Assembly (NCBI GenBank): GCA_029562645.1
Contig: JAKQUI010000001.1
Span: 175,145 to 239,144, forward strand
Origin: Spirochaetota bacterium
Lineage (GTDB): Bacteria > Spirochaetota > UBA4802 > JAKQUI01
DNA length: 64,000 nucleotides
Reading direction: 5' to 3'
Shown in pieces: positions 25,439 to 35,149 of this stretch. Within the stretch, counting starts at the first letter, position 1; every line of letters begins with the position of its first letter. A program made the translations under genes and the position numbers. A model generated the notes under the pieces. It worked only from the letters and a program-made list of their open reading frames with translations. It was not told the DNA's origin and did no database searches.

Positions 25439-27922
25439 ATGAACCGAACCCGTACATTGACGCACCTGTCGTTTCTCGCGGCGCTGCTGTTGTTCGTTAT
25501 TTCACCGCCCCCCTGCGCCGACACGACGGAACCGCCCGCGAAGAAGAGCATCCGCGTGGTCGCCTCGGTATACGAGCCGTTCGTGGTGCAGAAGGGGACC
25601 GCGATCACCGGCTTCGACGTGGACCTCCTGGACACGATCTGCCGCCTCCACGGCATCGAGTACGCCATCCGACTCACCTCCTTCAAGGAGATGCTCGACG
25701 ACGTGGCGGCGGGACGCGCGGACATGGCCATCGGCTGCGTCTATGTCACGAAGGAGCGCGCGACGCTCTTTCATTTCACGAAGCCCTATCTCATGGGGGG
25801 ATTGGTGATGGCGGTGCCCACCTCACGTCCGCTCTCGTCCGTCGACGAGCTCGACGGCAAGCGCCTGGGGGTCAAGCTCAATGCGACCGGCGAACGCTTT
25901 GCGCGTCGGCTGGCTGAAAGGGGAATTCGCATCCGGGTGACGCCCTACGAGTCGACCATCGACAGCTTCCAGGCGCTCGCGCGCGGCGAGCTGGACGCGG
26001 TCTTCAACGACTACTACAACACCATCCTTCTCATCCAGCGGCTCTACGCCGGCGAAATCTCCGTGGCCAAAAACATCTGGGGCGTGCGCCTGTACGACAC
26101 CACCCCCATCGCCTTTCCGGTGCGCCGCGGCAATGAATGGCTCACGGCGATCCTCGACGACGAGATCGCACGGCTCGAGAGTATGGGCTTTCGCGAACGC
26201 CTGCTCGCGAAATGGTTTCCCGTCCAGCATCCGGTCAACTGGCCGCGCTTCGCCCTCTACGGCGCCGGCGGGGTCCTTGCGCTCGTCGCGCTCATCGCGC
26301 TGGCGCTCCGGCGACGCCAGCAGGCCCTTCGCACGCGCGCCCTCGAGGAGGCGGCGCACCGCTTCGGCTCCCTGGTCATGACCCTGCCCCTGGCGGTGTT
26401 CATACTCGAACACGGAAGGATACTGCACGCGAATACGGAGGCGGGGCGGCTGATGGGGCTTCACGACGCGAGCGAATCGGACGGCAAGGATTTCGACTCC
26501 TTCTTCCAGCGGTCCGATGCGGGTCCGGCCGGCGCACACTCCGCCATTCTCGAGCGCGATGATCCCGCCGACAACGCGGACGCGGGCGGCGGCGCCGATA
26601 CCGAAACGCCGATCCGCGAGATGATCTGGCGACGGTACGACGGCGCCATCACCCCGGTCCTCTGCGCCGTGCATCGCATCGAGTGGATGGGCAGAAGTGC
26701 CCGGGCGCTCTTCGCGCAGGACCTGAGCGACTACCACGCCGTCCGTGCGGAGAAGGAGCGCCTCACGGGCCTGCTCGCGCAATCGCAGAAGATGGAGGCC
26801 ATCGGGCAGCTGGCGGGCGGCGTGGCGCACGACTTCAACAATCTGCTCACCGGCATCATGGGCCATGCCGACATGGCGCTCCTGGACGCATCGGACGAGG
26901 GGCAGCGAACGCCCCTCCGGCACATCCTGAACGCCGCGCAACGCGCCGCGGAGCTCACCGCGAAGCTGCTCACCTTCGCGCGCCGCGGGCCGATGCGCGC
27001 CGCGCCGGTCCATCTGCACGCCATCGTCGAGGAGGCCATCGCCCTCCTTCCGAAGCGCTTCGGAAGCGCCATCGCCATCACCCGTCGGCTCGACGCCGAA
27101 CGCGACCTGGTCATGGGCGACGCGACCTTCCTGGTGCAGGTGATGGTAAACCTGCTCATCAACGCGCACGACGCCATGGACGGCGCGGGCGCCGTCGCCA
27201 TTGCGACCGACACGATCGTCATCGACGAGCGCCGCCGCGCGCTCATCGGCTGCGCCGGGACCGGTCCGCACATCCGGCTCTCCTTCGCGGACACCGGGTG
27301 CGGGATCGCCGCGGCGGACCTCCCGCGCATCTTCGAGCCGTTTTACACCACCAAGGCGAGCGGGAAGGGAACGGGGCTGGGGCTTGCGATGGCCTATGGG
27401 ATCGTGAAACAGCACGGCGGCGAGCTGACAGTGGAAAGCGAAACGGGACGGGGCACCACGTTCACCCTGTATCTGCCGCTCACCGAAGGCGACGTCGAGG
27501 CCGATCGGCCGCACGGCCCGGCCGCCCTGCCCGCCGGCGACATGAGCGGCCACATCGCGGTCATCGACGACGAGGAGGCGGTGGTGAGCTACCTGGAGCG
27601 CCTGCTCGAGCGGGGCGGATACGCCGTCACGTCATTCATCGACCCGATCGCGGGGTTGGCCTGGCTGCGGGACCACTACGAGACGGTGGACGCCGTGCTT
27701 CTGGACGTTATCATGCCGCAGATGGACGGCGCGGAGCTTGTGCGCGTCATCACAACCGAGCGCCCGGGCCTCCCGGTGCTGCTCATGAGCGGCCACGTCC
27801 CCACGGAAGCCGAGGTGCGGCTCGGCGATTTTCGCGAACACGCCGCGTCGTTCCTGGCCAAGCCGCTGCGCAGCGCCGAGGTGCTCGACGCGATCGCAGC
27901 GGCGTTGCGCGACAAACGATAG
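25439..27922 (+). CDS. Hybrid sensor histidine kinase with periplasmic SBP_bac_3 sensor
   Basis: 827 residues. A signal sequence (about 10-27) is followed by a family 3 solute-binding domain (about 37-262; GFDVDLLDTICRLHGIEY, DMAIGCVYVTKERA). Then come a membrane helix (about 271-290), a degenerate PAS domain (about 305-430), HisKA with the phospho-acceptor His464 in GGVAHDFNNLL, and HATPase (NLLINAHDAMDG, DTGCGI, GKGTGLGLAM). A C-terminal receiver domain starts near residue 705 (VIDDEEAVVSY, phospho-acceptor Asp in LLDVIMPQMDG). It probably senses an amino acid or similar solute, as BvgS/EvgS-type kinases do. No separate output regulator lies beside it. Confidence 0.92.
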   Translation: MNRTRTLTHLSFLAALLLFVISPPPCADTTEPPAKKSIRVVASVYEPFVVQKGTAITGFDVDLLDTICRLHGIEYAIRLTSFKEMLDDVAAGRADMAIGCVYVTKERATLFHFTKPYLMGGLVMAVPTSRPLSSVDELDGKRLGVKLNATGERFARRLAERGIRIRVTPYESTIDSFQALARGELDAVFNDYYNTILLIQRLYAGEISVAKNIWGVRLYDTTPIAFPVRRGNEWLTAILDDEIARLESMGFRERLLAKWFPVQHPVNWPRFALYGAGGVLALVALIALALRRRQQALRTRALEEAAHRFGSLVMTLPLAVFILEHGRILHANTEAGRLMGLHDASESDGKDFDSFFQRSDAGPAGAHSAILERDDPADNADAGGGADTETPIREMIWRRYDGAITPVLCAVHRIEWMGRSARALFAQDLSDYHAVRAEKERLTGLLAQSQKMEAIGQLAGGVAHDFNNLLTGIMGHADMALLDASDEGQRTPLRHILNAAQRAAELTAKLLTFARRGPMRAAPVHLHAIVEEAIALLPKRFGSAIAITRRLDAERDLVMGDATFLVQVMVNLLINAHDAMDGAGAVAIATDTIVIDERRRALIGCAGTGPHIRLSFADTGCGIAAADLPRIFEPFYTTKASGKGTGLGLAMAYGIVKQHGGELTVESETGRGTTFTLYLPLTEGDVEADRPHGPAALPAGDMSGHIAVIDDEEAVVSYLERLLERGGYAVTSFIDPIAGLAWLRDHYETVDAVLLDVIMPQMDGAELVRVITTERPGLPVLLMSGHVPTEAEVRLGDFREHAASFLAKPLRSAEVLDAIAAALRDKR

Positions 27923-27943
27923 AAACCCCGACCCGGCGCGCGG

Positions 27944-28552
27944 CTACTTGAGTTCGCCGCAGTCCGCGATAATGACCTTCTTCCCGGGCTGCCCGCTCGG
28001 GCTTCCCTCCGACTCGATCTTTTTCACGACCTCCATGCCCTCGAGCACCGAGCCGAACACGACGTGCTTGCCGTCGAGATGGGGCGTGGGGACCGTGGTG
28101 ATGAAGAACTGCGAACCGTTGGTGTTTGGGCCGGCGTTCGCCATGCTCAGCAGGCCCGGGACCGAGTGCCGGACGGTGAAGGCCTCGTCGGCGAATCGAT
28201 CGCCGTAGATGCTCTCGCCGCCGCGTCCGCTTCCCTCGGTGAAATCGCCGCCCTGGATCATGAAATCGGGGATGATACGGTGAAAGGAGCACCCCTTGTA
28301 GTGCAGCGCTTTCCCCTTTTTTCCCACGCCCTTCTCCCCGGTGCACAGCGCGCGGAAGTTCTCGGCGGTTTTCGGGACCGTGTCCCCGAACAGACCGAAT
28401 ACGATCCGCCCGGCCGGCGCCCCGCCGATCTCGATATCGAAAAATACCCGGTGCGTCGCCTTCGGACCGGCGCCGGTCTCGCGCGCAACGACCGCCATCG
28501 CCACCAGCGCAACCGACAGCAGGCCGAACGCAATATGGAACAGAATACTCAT
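27944..28552 (-). CDS. Peptidyl-prolyl cis-trans isomerase, cyclophilin type, exported
   Basis: 202 residues from the ATG at 28552 (GAGG eight bases upstream; a GTG nine bases further up overlaps that site and is less likely). An N-terminal signal or anchor segment ([20 protein letters not shown]) precedes a complete cyclophilin domain: [24 protein letters not shown] with the catalytic Arg, [17 protein letters not shown] and [10 protein letters not shown]. It catalyses proline isomerisation in envelope proteins. It diverges from the 57-residue gene at 28697. Confidence 0.93.
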   Translation of the reverse strand: MSILFHIAFGLLSVALVAMAVVARETGAGPKATHRVFFDIEIGGAPAGRIVFGLFGDTVPKTAENFRALCTGEKGVGKKGKALHYKGCSFHRIIPDFMIQGGDFTEGSGRGGESIYGDRFADEAFTVRHSVPGLLSMANAGPNTNGSQFFITTVPTPHLDGKHVVFGSVLEGMEVVKKIESEGSPSGQPGKKVIIADCGELK

Positions 28553-28634
28553 TATACTCACCTCTTTGCCGTTGTAGAGCGCTCAGGAGGCATGCGCGGG
28601 CCCGCTCTGTCAAACGGAAAAACCGGGGTTTTTT

Positions 28635-28678
28635 TTGACTCGGGTCCGGCCGTTCACTATGTTCCCCATGGAGAACAT
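28635..28678 (+). promoter_or_regulatory. Strong promoter overlapped by a 20-bp palindrome
   Basis: TTGACT (28635-28640), a 17-base spacer and TATGTT (28658-28663). ATGTTCCCCATGGAGAACAT (28659-28678) is palindromic except for one base pair. It covers the -10 box and the expected transcription start, the position of a repressor operator. Confidence 0.65.
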
Positions 28679-28696
28679 TCGCGAAGGAGGGGGAGC

Positions 28697-28870
28697 GTGA
28701 AACTGGAATTGAACGACGACGAACGCGCAATCATCGAGGAGATGCTCGACAAGGAGGCGCAATCGCTTCCGATCGAGATCCACCACACCACGGTGTTCGA
28801 ATTCAAGGAAATGCTCAAGACGAAGAAGAAGGCGGTGGACGATCTTCTGGGCAAGGTGCGCTCGGCATAG
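28697..28870 (+). CDS. Very small helical protein
   Basis: 57 residues from a GTG at 28697, with AAGGAGG six bases upstream. The sequence (MKLELNDDERAIIEEMLDKE...FEFKEMLKTKKKAVDDLLGKV) is rich in charged residues and predicted to be two amphipathic helices. No family recognised. A strong promoter, an operator-like palindrome and an excellent ribosome site argue that it is a real, regulated gene. Confidence 0.7.
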   Translation: MKLELNDDERAIIEEMLDKEAQSLPIEIHHTTVFEFKEMLKTKKKAVDDLLGKVRSA

Positions 28871-28930
28871 GCGCGCCTGCGCCGCATCGCGCTGAGGCGG
28901 CTGGGCGCACATGGGACGCGGGGCGTGGGC

Positions 28931-29107
28931 CTACGGGCGGGTTTTGGCCGCGCGCCGGATGATGAACCCGAGATAGACGACCGCAAGGGCGGTGAGGAGC
29001 GCGCCGATGATGCGGGAGCGCTCGTCGAGCGCGAGGCTTACGCCCACGAACAGCGCGATGCACCCAAACCCGACATTGAGCAGGCGATTAAGCCGGATAG
29101 CATTCAT
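28931..29107 (-). CDS. Small two-helix membrane protein
   Basis: 58 residues from the ATG at 29107, with CGGAGG seven bases upstream. It has two hydrophobic helices (LLNVGFGCIALFVGVSLAL and IIGALLTALAVVYLGFII) separated by a short charged turn (DERSR) and ends RRAAKTRP, so both termini are predicted inside the cell. No family recognised. Confidence 0.65.
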   Translation of the reverse strand: MNAIRLNRLLNVGFGCIALFVGVSLALDERSRIIGALLTALAVVYLGFIIRRAAKTRP

Positions 29108-29150
29108 TCCGATACCTCCGCGGCGACCATGCGGGCGCCGTCAATAAATC

Positions 29151-29176
29151 GAAGGCCGCCCGAACGGGCGGCCTTC
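29151..29176 (-). terminator. hppA: Terminator of the pyrophosphatase gene
   Basis: Perfect 12-bp stem (GAAGGCCGCCCG / CGGGCGGCCTTC) with a two-base loop. On the minus strand it is followed by GATTTATTG, a modest T-rich tail. Confidence 0.75.
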
Positions 29177-29210
29177 GCAGTACTTCGCATTACAAAACTT
29201 CCGGCAACAA

Positions 29211-31553
29211 TTACTTCACGAAACCAAGCGCCTTGCCGATGACCGGCGAAAGCTTGACGACGACGCCGGCGAAAACGACCGACACCATGGTCATGAGCTT
29301 GAGAAGAATGTTGAGGGCCGGACCGGCCGTGTCCTTGAACGGGTCGCCGACGGTGTCGCCGATGACGCCGGCCTTGTGGGCGTCGGAGCCCTTGCCGCCG
29401 AAGTTGCCCTTCTCGATGAACTTCTTGGCATTGTCCCACGCGCCGCCGGAGTTGTTCAGCAGGCAGGCGAGCGAGAAGCCGGCGGTCAGCGAGCCGGCGA
29501 GGAGGCCCATCACGCCCGGAACGCCCAGGATGAGGCCGGTGACGATCGGAACGATGAGCGCCAGGAGCGACGGCAGGATCATCTTGCGCTGGGCGCCCGC
29601 GGTGGAAATCGCGACGCAGCGAGCATAATCCGGCTTTTCGGTGCCCTGCAGGATGCCGGGCTTCTCCTTGAACTGGCGGCGCACCTCTTCGACCATGGCG
29701 CCGGCGGCGCGGCCCACGGCCTTGATCGCCATCGCGCAGAAGACGAACGCCATCATCGCGCCGAGGAAGAGGCCGGCGAGAAGAAGCGGGTTCATGATCG
29801 TCAGATCGTAGGCGCGAACGAAGTCGGCCAGTTCGGACTTGATGATGGACACGTTTTCGGTCGCCTTCTGCACCTCGGGTGCGAGCGCGCTAAACGCCTT
29901 CTCCGAGTAGAAATTGACGCTGCCGACCTTGATGGAGCCGGAGCCGGCGTACTTGCCGATCCACAGCTTGAGCTCTTCGATGTAGGCGGACAGCAGCGCC
30001 ATCGCGGTGAGGGCGGCGGAACCGATCGCGAAACCCTTCCCGGTCGCGGCGGTGGTGTTGCCCAGCATGTCGAGCGCGTCGGTGCGGGTGCGCACTTCCT
30101 TGGGAAGACCGGCCATTTCGGCGTTGCCGCCCGCGTTGTCCGCGATGGGGCCGTACGCGTCGGTGGCCAGGGTGATGCCCAGCGTGGCCAGCATGCCCAC
30201 GGAGGCGAAGCCGATGCCATAGAGGCCGAGCGATACGTTCTGGAAGCCGCCGGAGAACCCGAAGGCCAACAGGATGCCGATCACGATGGTGATGACGGGG
30301 ATGCCCGCCGACATCATGCCGGTGGAGATACCGTCAAGGATACCGGTTGCGGGACCCATGGTGTGCTGCTGTGCGATGCCCTGGGTGGGCTTGTTGTCGT
30401 CCGAGGTGTAGTACTCGGTGGACTGGCCGATGATGAGACCCGCAACCAGACCCGCGCATACCGCGCCGAAGATGCCCCAGGTGATGAGGTTCACATACGC
30501 CATGATGATAAGCGCGCCGATGAGCAGGAAGGAGCTTCCCCAGATCCCCACGTTGAGGGAGAAGAGGAGGTTCTTCATGGACGCCTGCTCCTTGGTGCGG
30601 ACGGCGAAGATCCCGATGACCGAGAAGAGGATGCCCAGACCGGCCACGATCATGGGGGCCAGGACCGCCTTCAGGCCGCCCTGCGCCCACGGGAGCGCGG
30701 CGCCGAGCGCGGCGGTGGCGAGGATGGAGCCGCAATACGATTCGTAGAGGTCGGCGCCCATGCCGGCCACGTCGCCCACGTTGTCGCCAACGTTGTCCGC
30801 GATGGTCGCGGGATTGCGCGGGTCGTCTTCCGGGATGCCGGCTTCGACCTTACCGACCAGGTCGGCTCCGACGTCGGCCGCCTTGGTGTAGATGCCCCCG
30901 CCGACCCGGGCGAACAGCGCCTGGGTGGATGCGCCCATACCGAAGGTGATCATGGTCGTGGTGACCTCGATGAGCTTCGCGTGCTGGAATTCACCCGAGG
31001 AAAGGACCGCCGTGCTGAACACGCCGCCGGCGATGTGGAACTTCTCGACCAGTCCGGCGCTCAGGTTGGCGACGTTATTGTCGTACAGGTAGTTGAGGAC
31101 AACGTACCAGATCGAGATGTCGAGGAGGCCGAAGCCGACCACGACCAGGCCCATGACGGCGCCGGAGCGGAACGCCACCTGGAGGCCGCGATTGAGCGAC
31201 TCGGAGGCGCCCTGCGCGGTGCGCGAGGAGGCGTTGGTCGCCGTCTTCATCCCCAGATAACCGCACAGGCCGGAGAAGAAACCGCCCGTCAGGAAGGCAA
31301 AGGGAACGAAGGGATTCTGGATGCCCAGATACGCGAGAATGGATAACAGGATAACGAGACAGAAAAAAACAAACCCGACGACCTTGTACTGCTGGGTGAG
31401 GTACGCCATCGCGCCCTCACGAACAGCGCCAGCGATCTCGATCATCTTCGCGTTACCTTCGTTTGCGCCCATCATCAGCTTATAGAAGACGATGGCGAAA
31501 AGAAGCGCGATGACCGATCCAATGGGCGCAAGGTAAAACAGACTGCTTTCCAT
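29211..31553 (-). CDS. hppA: Membrane-bound ion-translocating pyrophosphatase, K+-dependent type
   Basis: 780 residues with about 16 membrane helices. The pyrophosphate-binding signature is intact ([21 protein letters not shown], then [21 protein letters not shown]), as are the second acidic cluster ([16 protein letters not shown]) and the third (DNAKKFIE..., [20 protein letters not shown]). [19 protein letters not shown] has Ala where K+-independent enzymes have Lys, so this should be the K+-dependent subclass. It hydrolyses pyrophosphate and pumps H+ or Na+ across the inner membrane, and the ion cannot be decided here. AAAGGAG lies about eight bases before the start. Confidence 0.95.
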   Translation of the reverse strand: MESSLFYLAPIGSVIALLFAIVFYKLMMGANEGNAKMIEIAGAVREGAMAYLTQQYKVVGFVFFCLVILLSILAYLGIQNPFVPFAFLTGGFFSGLCGYLGMKTATNASSRTAQGASESLNRGLQVAFRSGAVMGLVVVGFGLLDISIWYVVLNYLYDNNVANLSAGLVEKFHIAGGVFSTAVLSSGEFQHAKLIEVTTTMITFGMGASTQALFARVGGGIYTKAADVGADLVGKVEAGIPEDDPRNPATIADNVGDNVGDVAGMGADLYESYCGSILATAALGAALPWAQGGLKAVLAPMIVAGLGILFSVIGIFAVRTKEQASMKNLLFSLNVGIWGSSFLLIGALIIMAYVNLITWGIFGAVCAGLVAGLIIGQSTEYYTSDDNKPTQGIAQQHTMGPATGILDGISTGMMSAGIPVITIVIGILLAFGFSGGFQNVSLGLYGIGFASVGMLATLGITLATDAYGPIADNAGGNAEMAGLPKEVRTRTDALDMLGNTTAATGKGFAIGSAALTAMALLSAYIEELKLWIGKYAGSGSIKVGSVNFYSEKAFSALAPEVQKATENVSIIKSELADFVRAYDLTIMNPLLLAGLFLGAMMAFVFCAMAIKAVGRAAGAMVEEVRRQFKEKPGILQGTEKPDYARCVAISTAGAQRKMILPSLLALIVPIVTGLILGVPGVMGLLAGSLTAGFSLACLLNNSGGAWDNAKKFIEKGNFGGKGSDAHKAGVIGDTVGDPFKDTAGPALNILLKLMTMVSVVFAGVVVKLSPVIGKALGFVK

Positions 31554-31597
31554 ATGGACTACTCCTTTTACTTTAAAATCGTACGGCAGATCACAAC

Positions 31598-31629
31598 GAT
31601 CTGTGCCTGTGCCGCAGGCTGCACGGATC
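31598..31629 (-). other. Hairpin in the hppA leader
   Basis: GATCTGTGC (31598-31606) pairs with GCACGGATC (31621-31629) with one mismatch, 45 bases upstream of the start codon. It may be an mRNA leader structure. I see no known riboswitch motif. Confidence 0.35.
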
Positions 31630-31680
31630 CCGCTTGTCCGAGCCGGAGGAAACCGTGCAAATAAAATTTTTTATTCAAAT

Positions 31681-31711
31681 TCCATAGAAAAAAAATGGCC
31701 CGTATTGTCAA
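31681..31711 (-). promoter_or_regulatory. Possible hppA promoter
   Basis: On the minus strand, TTGACA (31711-31706) and TATGGA (31686-31681) with a 19-base spacer rich in T. The spacer is longer than ideal. Confidence 0.35.
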
Positions 31712-31841
31712 TCGAATTTTGGCAGCTTCGATTCCGATCGCGGTGAAAAGGGCCCCCGGGCGCCGATTCGGCAGGCTTTCACCGCGTCCACAAGCAAGAA
31801 GGGCATTATCCGCCAGCTATGATCCCTCAGCCGCTTTGTCC

Positions 31842-32378
31842 TCAGTCAACGATCTCGACCAGGATGCGCCCGTCGATACGACGCTCCGCCGCGGGATCGG
31901 CATCGGGCAGCGTCACGATCACCGCGAACGGGACCTCATGGCGCAGCACGCCTTCGGGGAGCGGCCGGCCGATCCCGGTCCCGGCGAATTCCCGCATGAG
32001 GCTCCCCACGAGCGAAAATCCGTGCACCCGCGCGCCGTCATACTCGATCCGCTCGGCCGCATGCCGCGCGCCGCCGGCCGGATCGACGAACCACACGCGC
32101 GCGCCGCCCCGCGCGATCGGTCGCGTGAATTCCGCGGAGAAGCAGACGGTGTCGCCCGCGAAATAGACGCGATCGGCGAGGGCGCGCATCGTCCGGGCCG
32201 AGCGCATCCGCGCGCGCGGGAAGCGATAGACCGTGTCCGCGTTCTCGATGGAGCCGTCGGGGGCGAGCCGCGAGCCCACGGCAAGGGCGGTGACGGCGAC
32301 GCCGCCGTCCGGACGGCACCCGGCGAGCATCGCGAGCGCGAGCCAGAGCGCGGCAACCGAATTCTTCGCGCGATCCAT
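31842..32378 (-). CDS. Small lipoprotein of unknown function
   Basis: 178 residues from the ATG at 32378 (a second ATG directly upstream at 32381 is equally possible), preceded by GGGGGTG. A short signal peptide ends in LAMLAGC, a standard lipobox (Cys20). The mature part is a beta-rich domain of about 155 residues (VYFAGDTVCFSAEFTRPI, ARVWFVDPAGG, EVPFAVIVTLPDADP), reminiscent of an immunoglobulin-like fold. No family recognised. Monocistronic. Confidence 0.7.
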   Translation of the reverse strand: MDRAKNSVAALWLALAMLAGCRPDGGVAVTALAVGSRLAPDGSIENADTVYRFPRARMRSARTMRALADRVYFAGDTVCFSAEFTRPIARGGARVWFVDPAGGARHAAERIEYDGARVHGFSLVGSLMREFAGTGIGRPLPEGVLRHEVPFAVIVTLPDADPAAERRIDGRILVEIVD

Positions 32379-32537
32379 CATCACCCCCGCACCGCCGTAG
32401 CGCCGTTTTTCGCGACACCGAAGCGCCGATATCGCATCGATCACAGATACCGGCGCGCGCGGCGTCCTGTAAAGTGAAAACCAAAAAGTGATTGCCGCCG
32501 GAGGACGGGACGGCCAGGCTACCGGAGGAGTCGCGAG

Positions 32538-32810
32538 ATGGCCGACACGAATAAAAAAACCGTCCTGAGGCGCCTGATGACGCTGCCCGGCGTGGGGGCG
32601 TCCATCGCCGACGACCTGTACGGCATCGGCGTGCGCGCGCCGGAAGAGCTGCGCGGGGCCGATCCGGAGGCGCTCTACGAGCGGATCTGCGCGCGCCAGA
32701 AGGCGCGGATCGACCGCTGCCTGCTCTATGTGATGCGCTGCGCCGTGCATTACGCCTCCACCGAGACGCGCGATCCGGAACTTCTGAAGTGGTGGAACTG
32801 GAAGGACTGA
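32538..32810 (+). CDS. Helix-hairpin-helix protein, Cdd1 (pathogenicity locus) family
   Basis: 90 residues. It opens with a helix-hairpin-helix (LRRLMTLPGVGASIADDLYGIGV) and continues DPEALYERICARQKARIDRCLLYVMRCAVHYAST, ending in WWNWKD, as in Cdd1-family proteins. The fold suggests nucleic-acid binding, but no cellular role has been shown that I know of. The ribosome site is GGAG about nine bases upstream. Confidence 0.85.
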   Translation: MADTNKKTVLRRLMTLPGVGASIADDLYGIGVRAPEELRGADPEALYERICARQKARIDRCLLYVMRCAVHYASTETRDPELLKWWNWKD

Positions 32811-32936
32811 CCTCACCCCCCGGCCCCGCTTCGACAGGCTCAGCGCATCGCCTCCTCTGGAGAGGGTGTAACTGAGAAAATTGTTCCAGGCCAAGCCCCT
32901 CTCCTGCGGGAGAGGGGCGGCAGAGCCGGGGTGAGG
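32811..32936. repeat. Dispersed C/G-rich hairpin element, copy 2
   Basis: The element begins CCTCACCCC and ends GGGGTGAGG. Inside is the strong hairpin CCCCTCTCC...GGGAGAGGGG (about 32896-32917). It fills the gap between the Cdd1 and AlkD genes, and on transcripts could act as a terminator or as a stabilising structure. Confidence 0.6.
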
Positions 32937-32953
32937 TACATGATCGAAATAAT

Positions 32954-33613
32954 ATGGATGCAAATACAACACTAACACGGCTCCGCTCCCTCGCCGACCC
33001 CGCGAACCGTGCGGGCATGGCGCGCTTCGGCATCGACACGGAACGCGCGCTGGGAATTAAAATCCCCGAGCTGCGGCGGCTGGCCAAGGAGATCGGCACG
33101 GACCACGATCTCGCCCGAGCGCTCTGGGACACGGGCGTCCACGAGGCGCGCATTCTCGCGGGCCTTATCGCCGATCCGTCGCGCGCGACGCTGCCGCTTC
33201 TCGATCGATGGGCGCGCGATTTCAACTCGTGGGATCTGTGCGACCTGGTGTGCGCGAACTTCATCGACCGGACGCGCGTCGCGTGGACGCTGCCCGCCCG
33301 CTGGGCCCGACGCGAGGAGGAGTTCGTACGCCGCGCGGCCTTCGCGCTCATCGCCGCGCTCGCCGTGCACGACACGGCCGCGCCGGACGAGCGGTTCGTG
33401 CGCCTTTTCCCGCTCATCAAACGCTACGCGACCGACGAGCGGAACTTCGTGAAGAAGGCGGTCAACTGGGCGCTGCGGCAGATCGGCAAGCGGAACGCGC
33501 GCCTGCGGAAGCGGGCGATCGCGCTCGCGCGGGAGATCCGTGCGATCGACTCGAGATCGGCCCGCTGGATCGCCGCCGACGCGCTGCGCGAGCTGAATAC
33601 ACGAAAGAAATGA
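32954..33613 (+). CDS. DNA alkylation repair protein, AlkD-like
   Basis: 219 residues, all alpha, with HEAT-like repeats. Family features are LGIKIPELRRLAKEIG, the WALWDTGVHEARILAG-like block, WARDFNSWDLCDLVCANF and FVKKAVNWALRQIGKRN. AlkD is a DNA glycosylase that removes bulky or positively charged alkyl bases without flipping them. The stop codon overlaps the queE start, so the two are co-translated, although their functions are unrelated. Confidence 0.9.
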   Translation: MDANTTLTRLRSLADPANRAGMARFGIDTERALGIKIPELRRLAKEIGTDHDLARALWDTGVHEARILAGLIADPSRATLPLLDRWARDFNSWDLCDLVCANFIDRTRVAWTLPARWARREEEFVRRAAFALIAALAVHDTAAPDERFVRLFPLIKRYATDERNFVKKAVNWALRQIGKRNARLRKRAIALAREIRAIDSRSARWIAADALRELNTRKK

Positions 33614-34257
33614 CACTAACCGTGAGCGAAATCTTCTACTCCATCGAGGGCGAGACCACGCGCGCCGGATTTCCGGCGGTGTTCGTGCGGCTCGCGGGAT
33701 GCAATCTCCGCTGCCGCTACTGCGATACGCGGCATGCCTGGGAGGGCGGCGCGGCGATGGGCATCGACGAGATCGTCGCCCGCGTCGATCGCTATGCGTC
33801 GGCGGACCACGTGACCGTCACCGGCGGCGAGCCGCTCCTGCAGGGGGAATGCGGCGCGCTCGCGCGGCGCCTCCTCGCGGCCGGGCGCGCCGTCCAGATC
33901 GAAACCAACGGCAGCGTGTCGCTCGAGGCCGTTCCCGCGGGCGCGCGCTCGATCGTGGACGTGAAGACGCCCTCGAGCGGCGAAGCCGGATCGTTCCTGA
34001 CGGACAATGTGCGGCGCCTGCGAGCGGGCGACGAATTAAAATTTGTCATATCCTCGATCGAGGACTATGCTTTCTCGCGGGAGTTCATCGCCGCCAATGC
34101 CGTTCCCGCGGGCGTGGCGGTCAACTTTTCGGCCAACGTCGATGAAATGTCATTTACAAAATTGGCCGGGATGATACTCGATGATCGGCTCCCGGTGCGC
34201 TTGAACATGCAGCTGCACACGATCATCTGGCCGCGCGGCGAGCCAGTACACAGGTAG
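33610..34257 (+). CDS. queE: 7-carboxy-7-deazaguanine synthase
   Basis: 215 residues from the ATG overlapping the upstream stop (ATGA). A radical SAM enzyme with the CX3CX2C cluster motif in LAGCNLRCRYCDT, the N-terminal SEIFYSIEGETTRAGFPAVF that recognises substrate, and TVTGGEPLLQ. It makes the 7-deazaguanine skeleton of queuosine from 6-carboxytetrahydropterin. The other queuosine genes (queC, queD, queF) are not in this window. Confidence 0.93.
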   Translation: MTLTVSEIFYSIEGETTRAGFPAVFVRLAGCNLRCRYCDTRHAWEGGAAMGIDEIVARVDRYASADHVTVTGGEPLLQGECGALARRLLAAGRAVQIETNGSVSLEAVPAGARSIVDVKTPSSGEAGSFLTDNVRRLRAGDELKFVISSIEDYAFSREFIAANAVPAGVAVNFSANVDEMSFTKLAGMILDDRLPVRLNMQLHTIIWPRGEPVHR

Positions 34258-34266
34258 GAAACGAGC

Positions 34267-35139
34267 ATGGACTATGTCGGAAACGTGATACGGCCGCCCT
34301 CCGAGGCCTACAGCATGATCATCCAGGTGACCGTGGGCTGTTCGCACAACCAGTGCAACTTCTGCGGCACCTACAAGGGATACGGTTTCTACGTCAAGGA
34401 CATCGACCAGGTGAAGCGCGACATCGACGAAGCGGCGCGGTACAAATTCACCCGCGCCTTCCTGGCCGACGGCGACGTGCTCATCCTGCCCACGGAGAAG
34501 CTGCTGGACATCATCACCTACCTGCGCGAGCGCAACCCGCGCGTGGAGCGCATCGGCGTATACGGCAACACCAAGGCGATCCTCAAGAAGACCGTCGAGG
34601 ACCTGAAGCTGTTGCGCGACGCGGGGCTGGGCATCATCTATCACGGCATCGAGAGCGGCAACAAGGAGGTGCTCAAGCGCATCAAGAAGGGCGCCTACCC
34701 GCACAAGCAGCTCGAGGCGGCCGAGAAGGTGAAGGCGGCCGGGATCCAGCTCTCGCAAACGGTGCTGCTGGGGATCGGCGGGACGGAGCTCTCGGAGGCG
34801 CACGCGATCGACACCGGAAAGCATTTGGGCGCGATGTCGCCCGACTTCGCCTCCGCGCTCACCGTGATGCTCCTGCCCAACACCGGCCTCTACCGCGACT
34901 TCAAGGCGGGATCGTTCCGGCTGCCCGACAAGTTCGGCCTGCTCCGCGAGCTCCGGCTCATCATCGAGCACATGGACGTGACGCGCGAATGCTTTTTCAC
35001 CTCGAACCACGCATCCAACTACCTGCCCATACGGGCGACGCTCCCCGGGGACCGGGCCGCCGTTCTGCGCCTGCTGGACCAGGTGCTCGGCTCGCGCGAC
35101 GAGAGCGTACTCAAGCCCGAACACATGCGGGCGCTGTAA
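34267..35139 (+). CDS. Radical SAM protein (CX4CX2C type)
   Basis: 290 residues. The iron-sulfur motif is VGCSHNQCNFCGTYKG, a CX4CX2C spacing rather than CX3CX2C. Elp3/coproporphyrinogen-like barrel features follow (FLADGDVLILP, GVYGNTKAILKKT, GIESGNKEVLKRIKKG, LLGIGGTE). The family is widespread in anaerobes, with unknown substrate. It is followed after ten bases by a 54-residue gene with a perfect ribosome site, probably in the same operon. Confidence 0.88.
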   Translation: MDYVGNVIRPPSEAYSMIIQVTVGCSHNQCNFCGTYKGYGFYVKDIDQVKRDIDEAARYKFTRAFLADGDVLILPTEKLLDIITYLRERNPRVERIGVYGNTKAILKKTVEDLKLLRDAGLGIIYHGIESGNKEVLKRIKKGAYPHKQLEAAEKVKAAGIQLSQTVLLGIGGTELSEAHAIDTGKHLGAMSPDFASALTVMLLPNTGLYRDFKAGSFRLPDKFGLLRELRLIIEHMDVTRECFFTSNHASNYLPIRATLPGDRAAVLRLLDQVLGSRDESVLKPEHMRAL

Positions 35140-35149
35140 GGAGGGTCTC

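Noticed and set aside
31598..31629. Riboswitch in the hppA leader
   Set aside because: Only one short imperfect stem is visible, and no conserved core of a known riboswitch class could be recognised.
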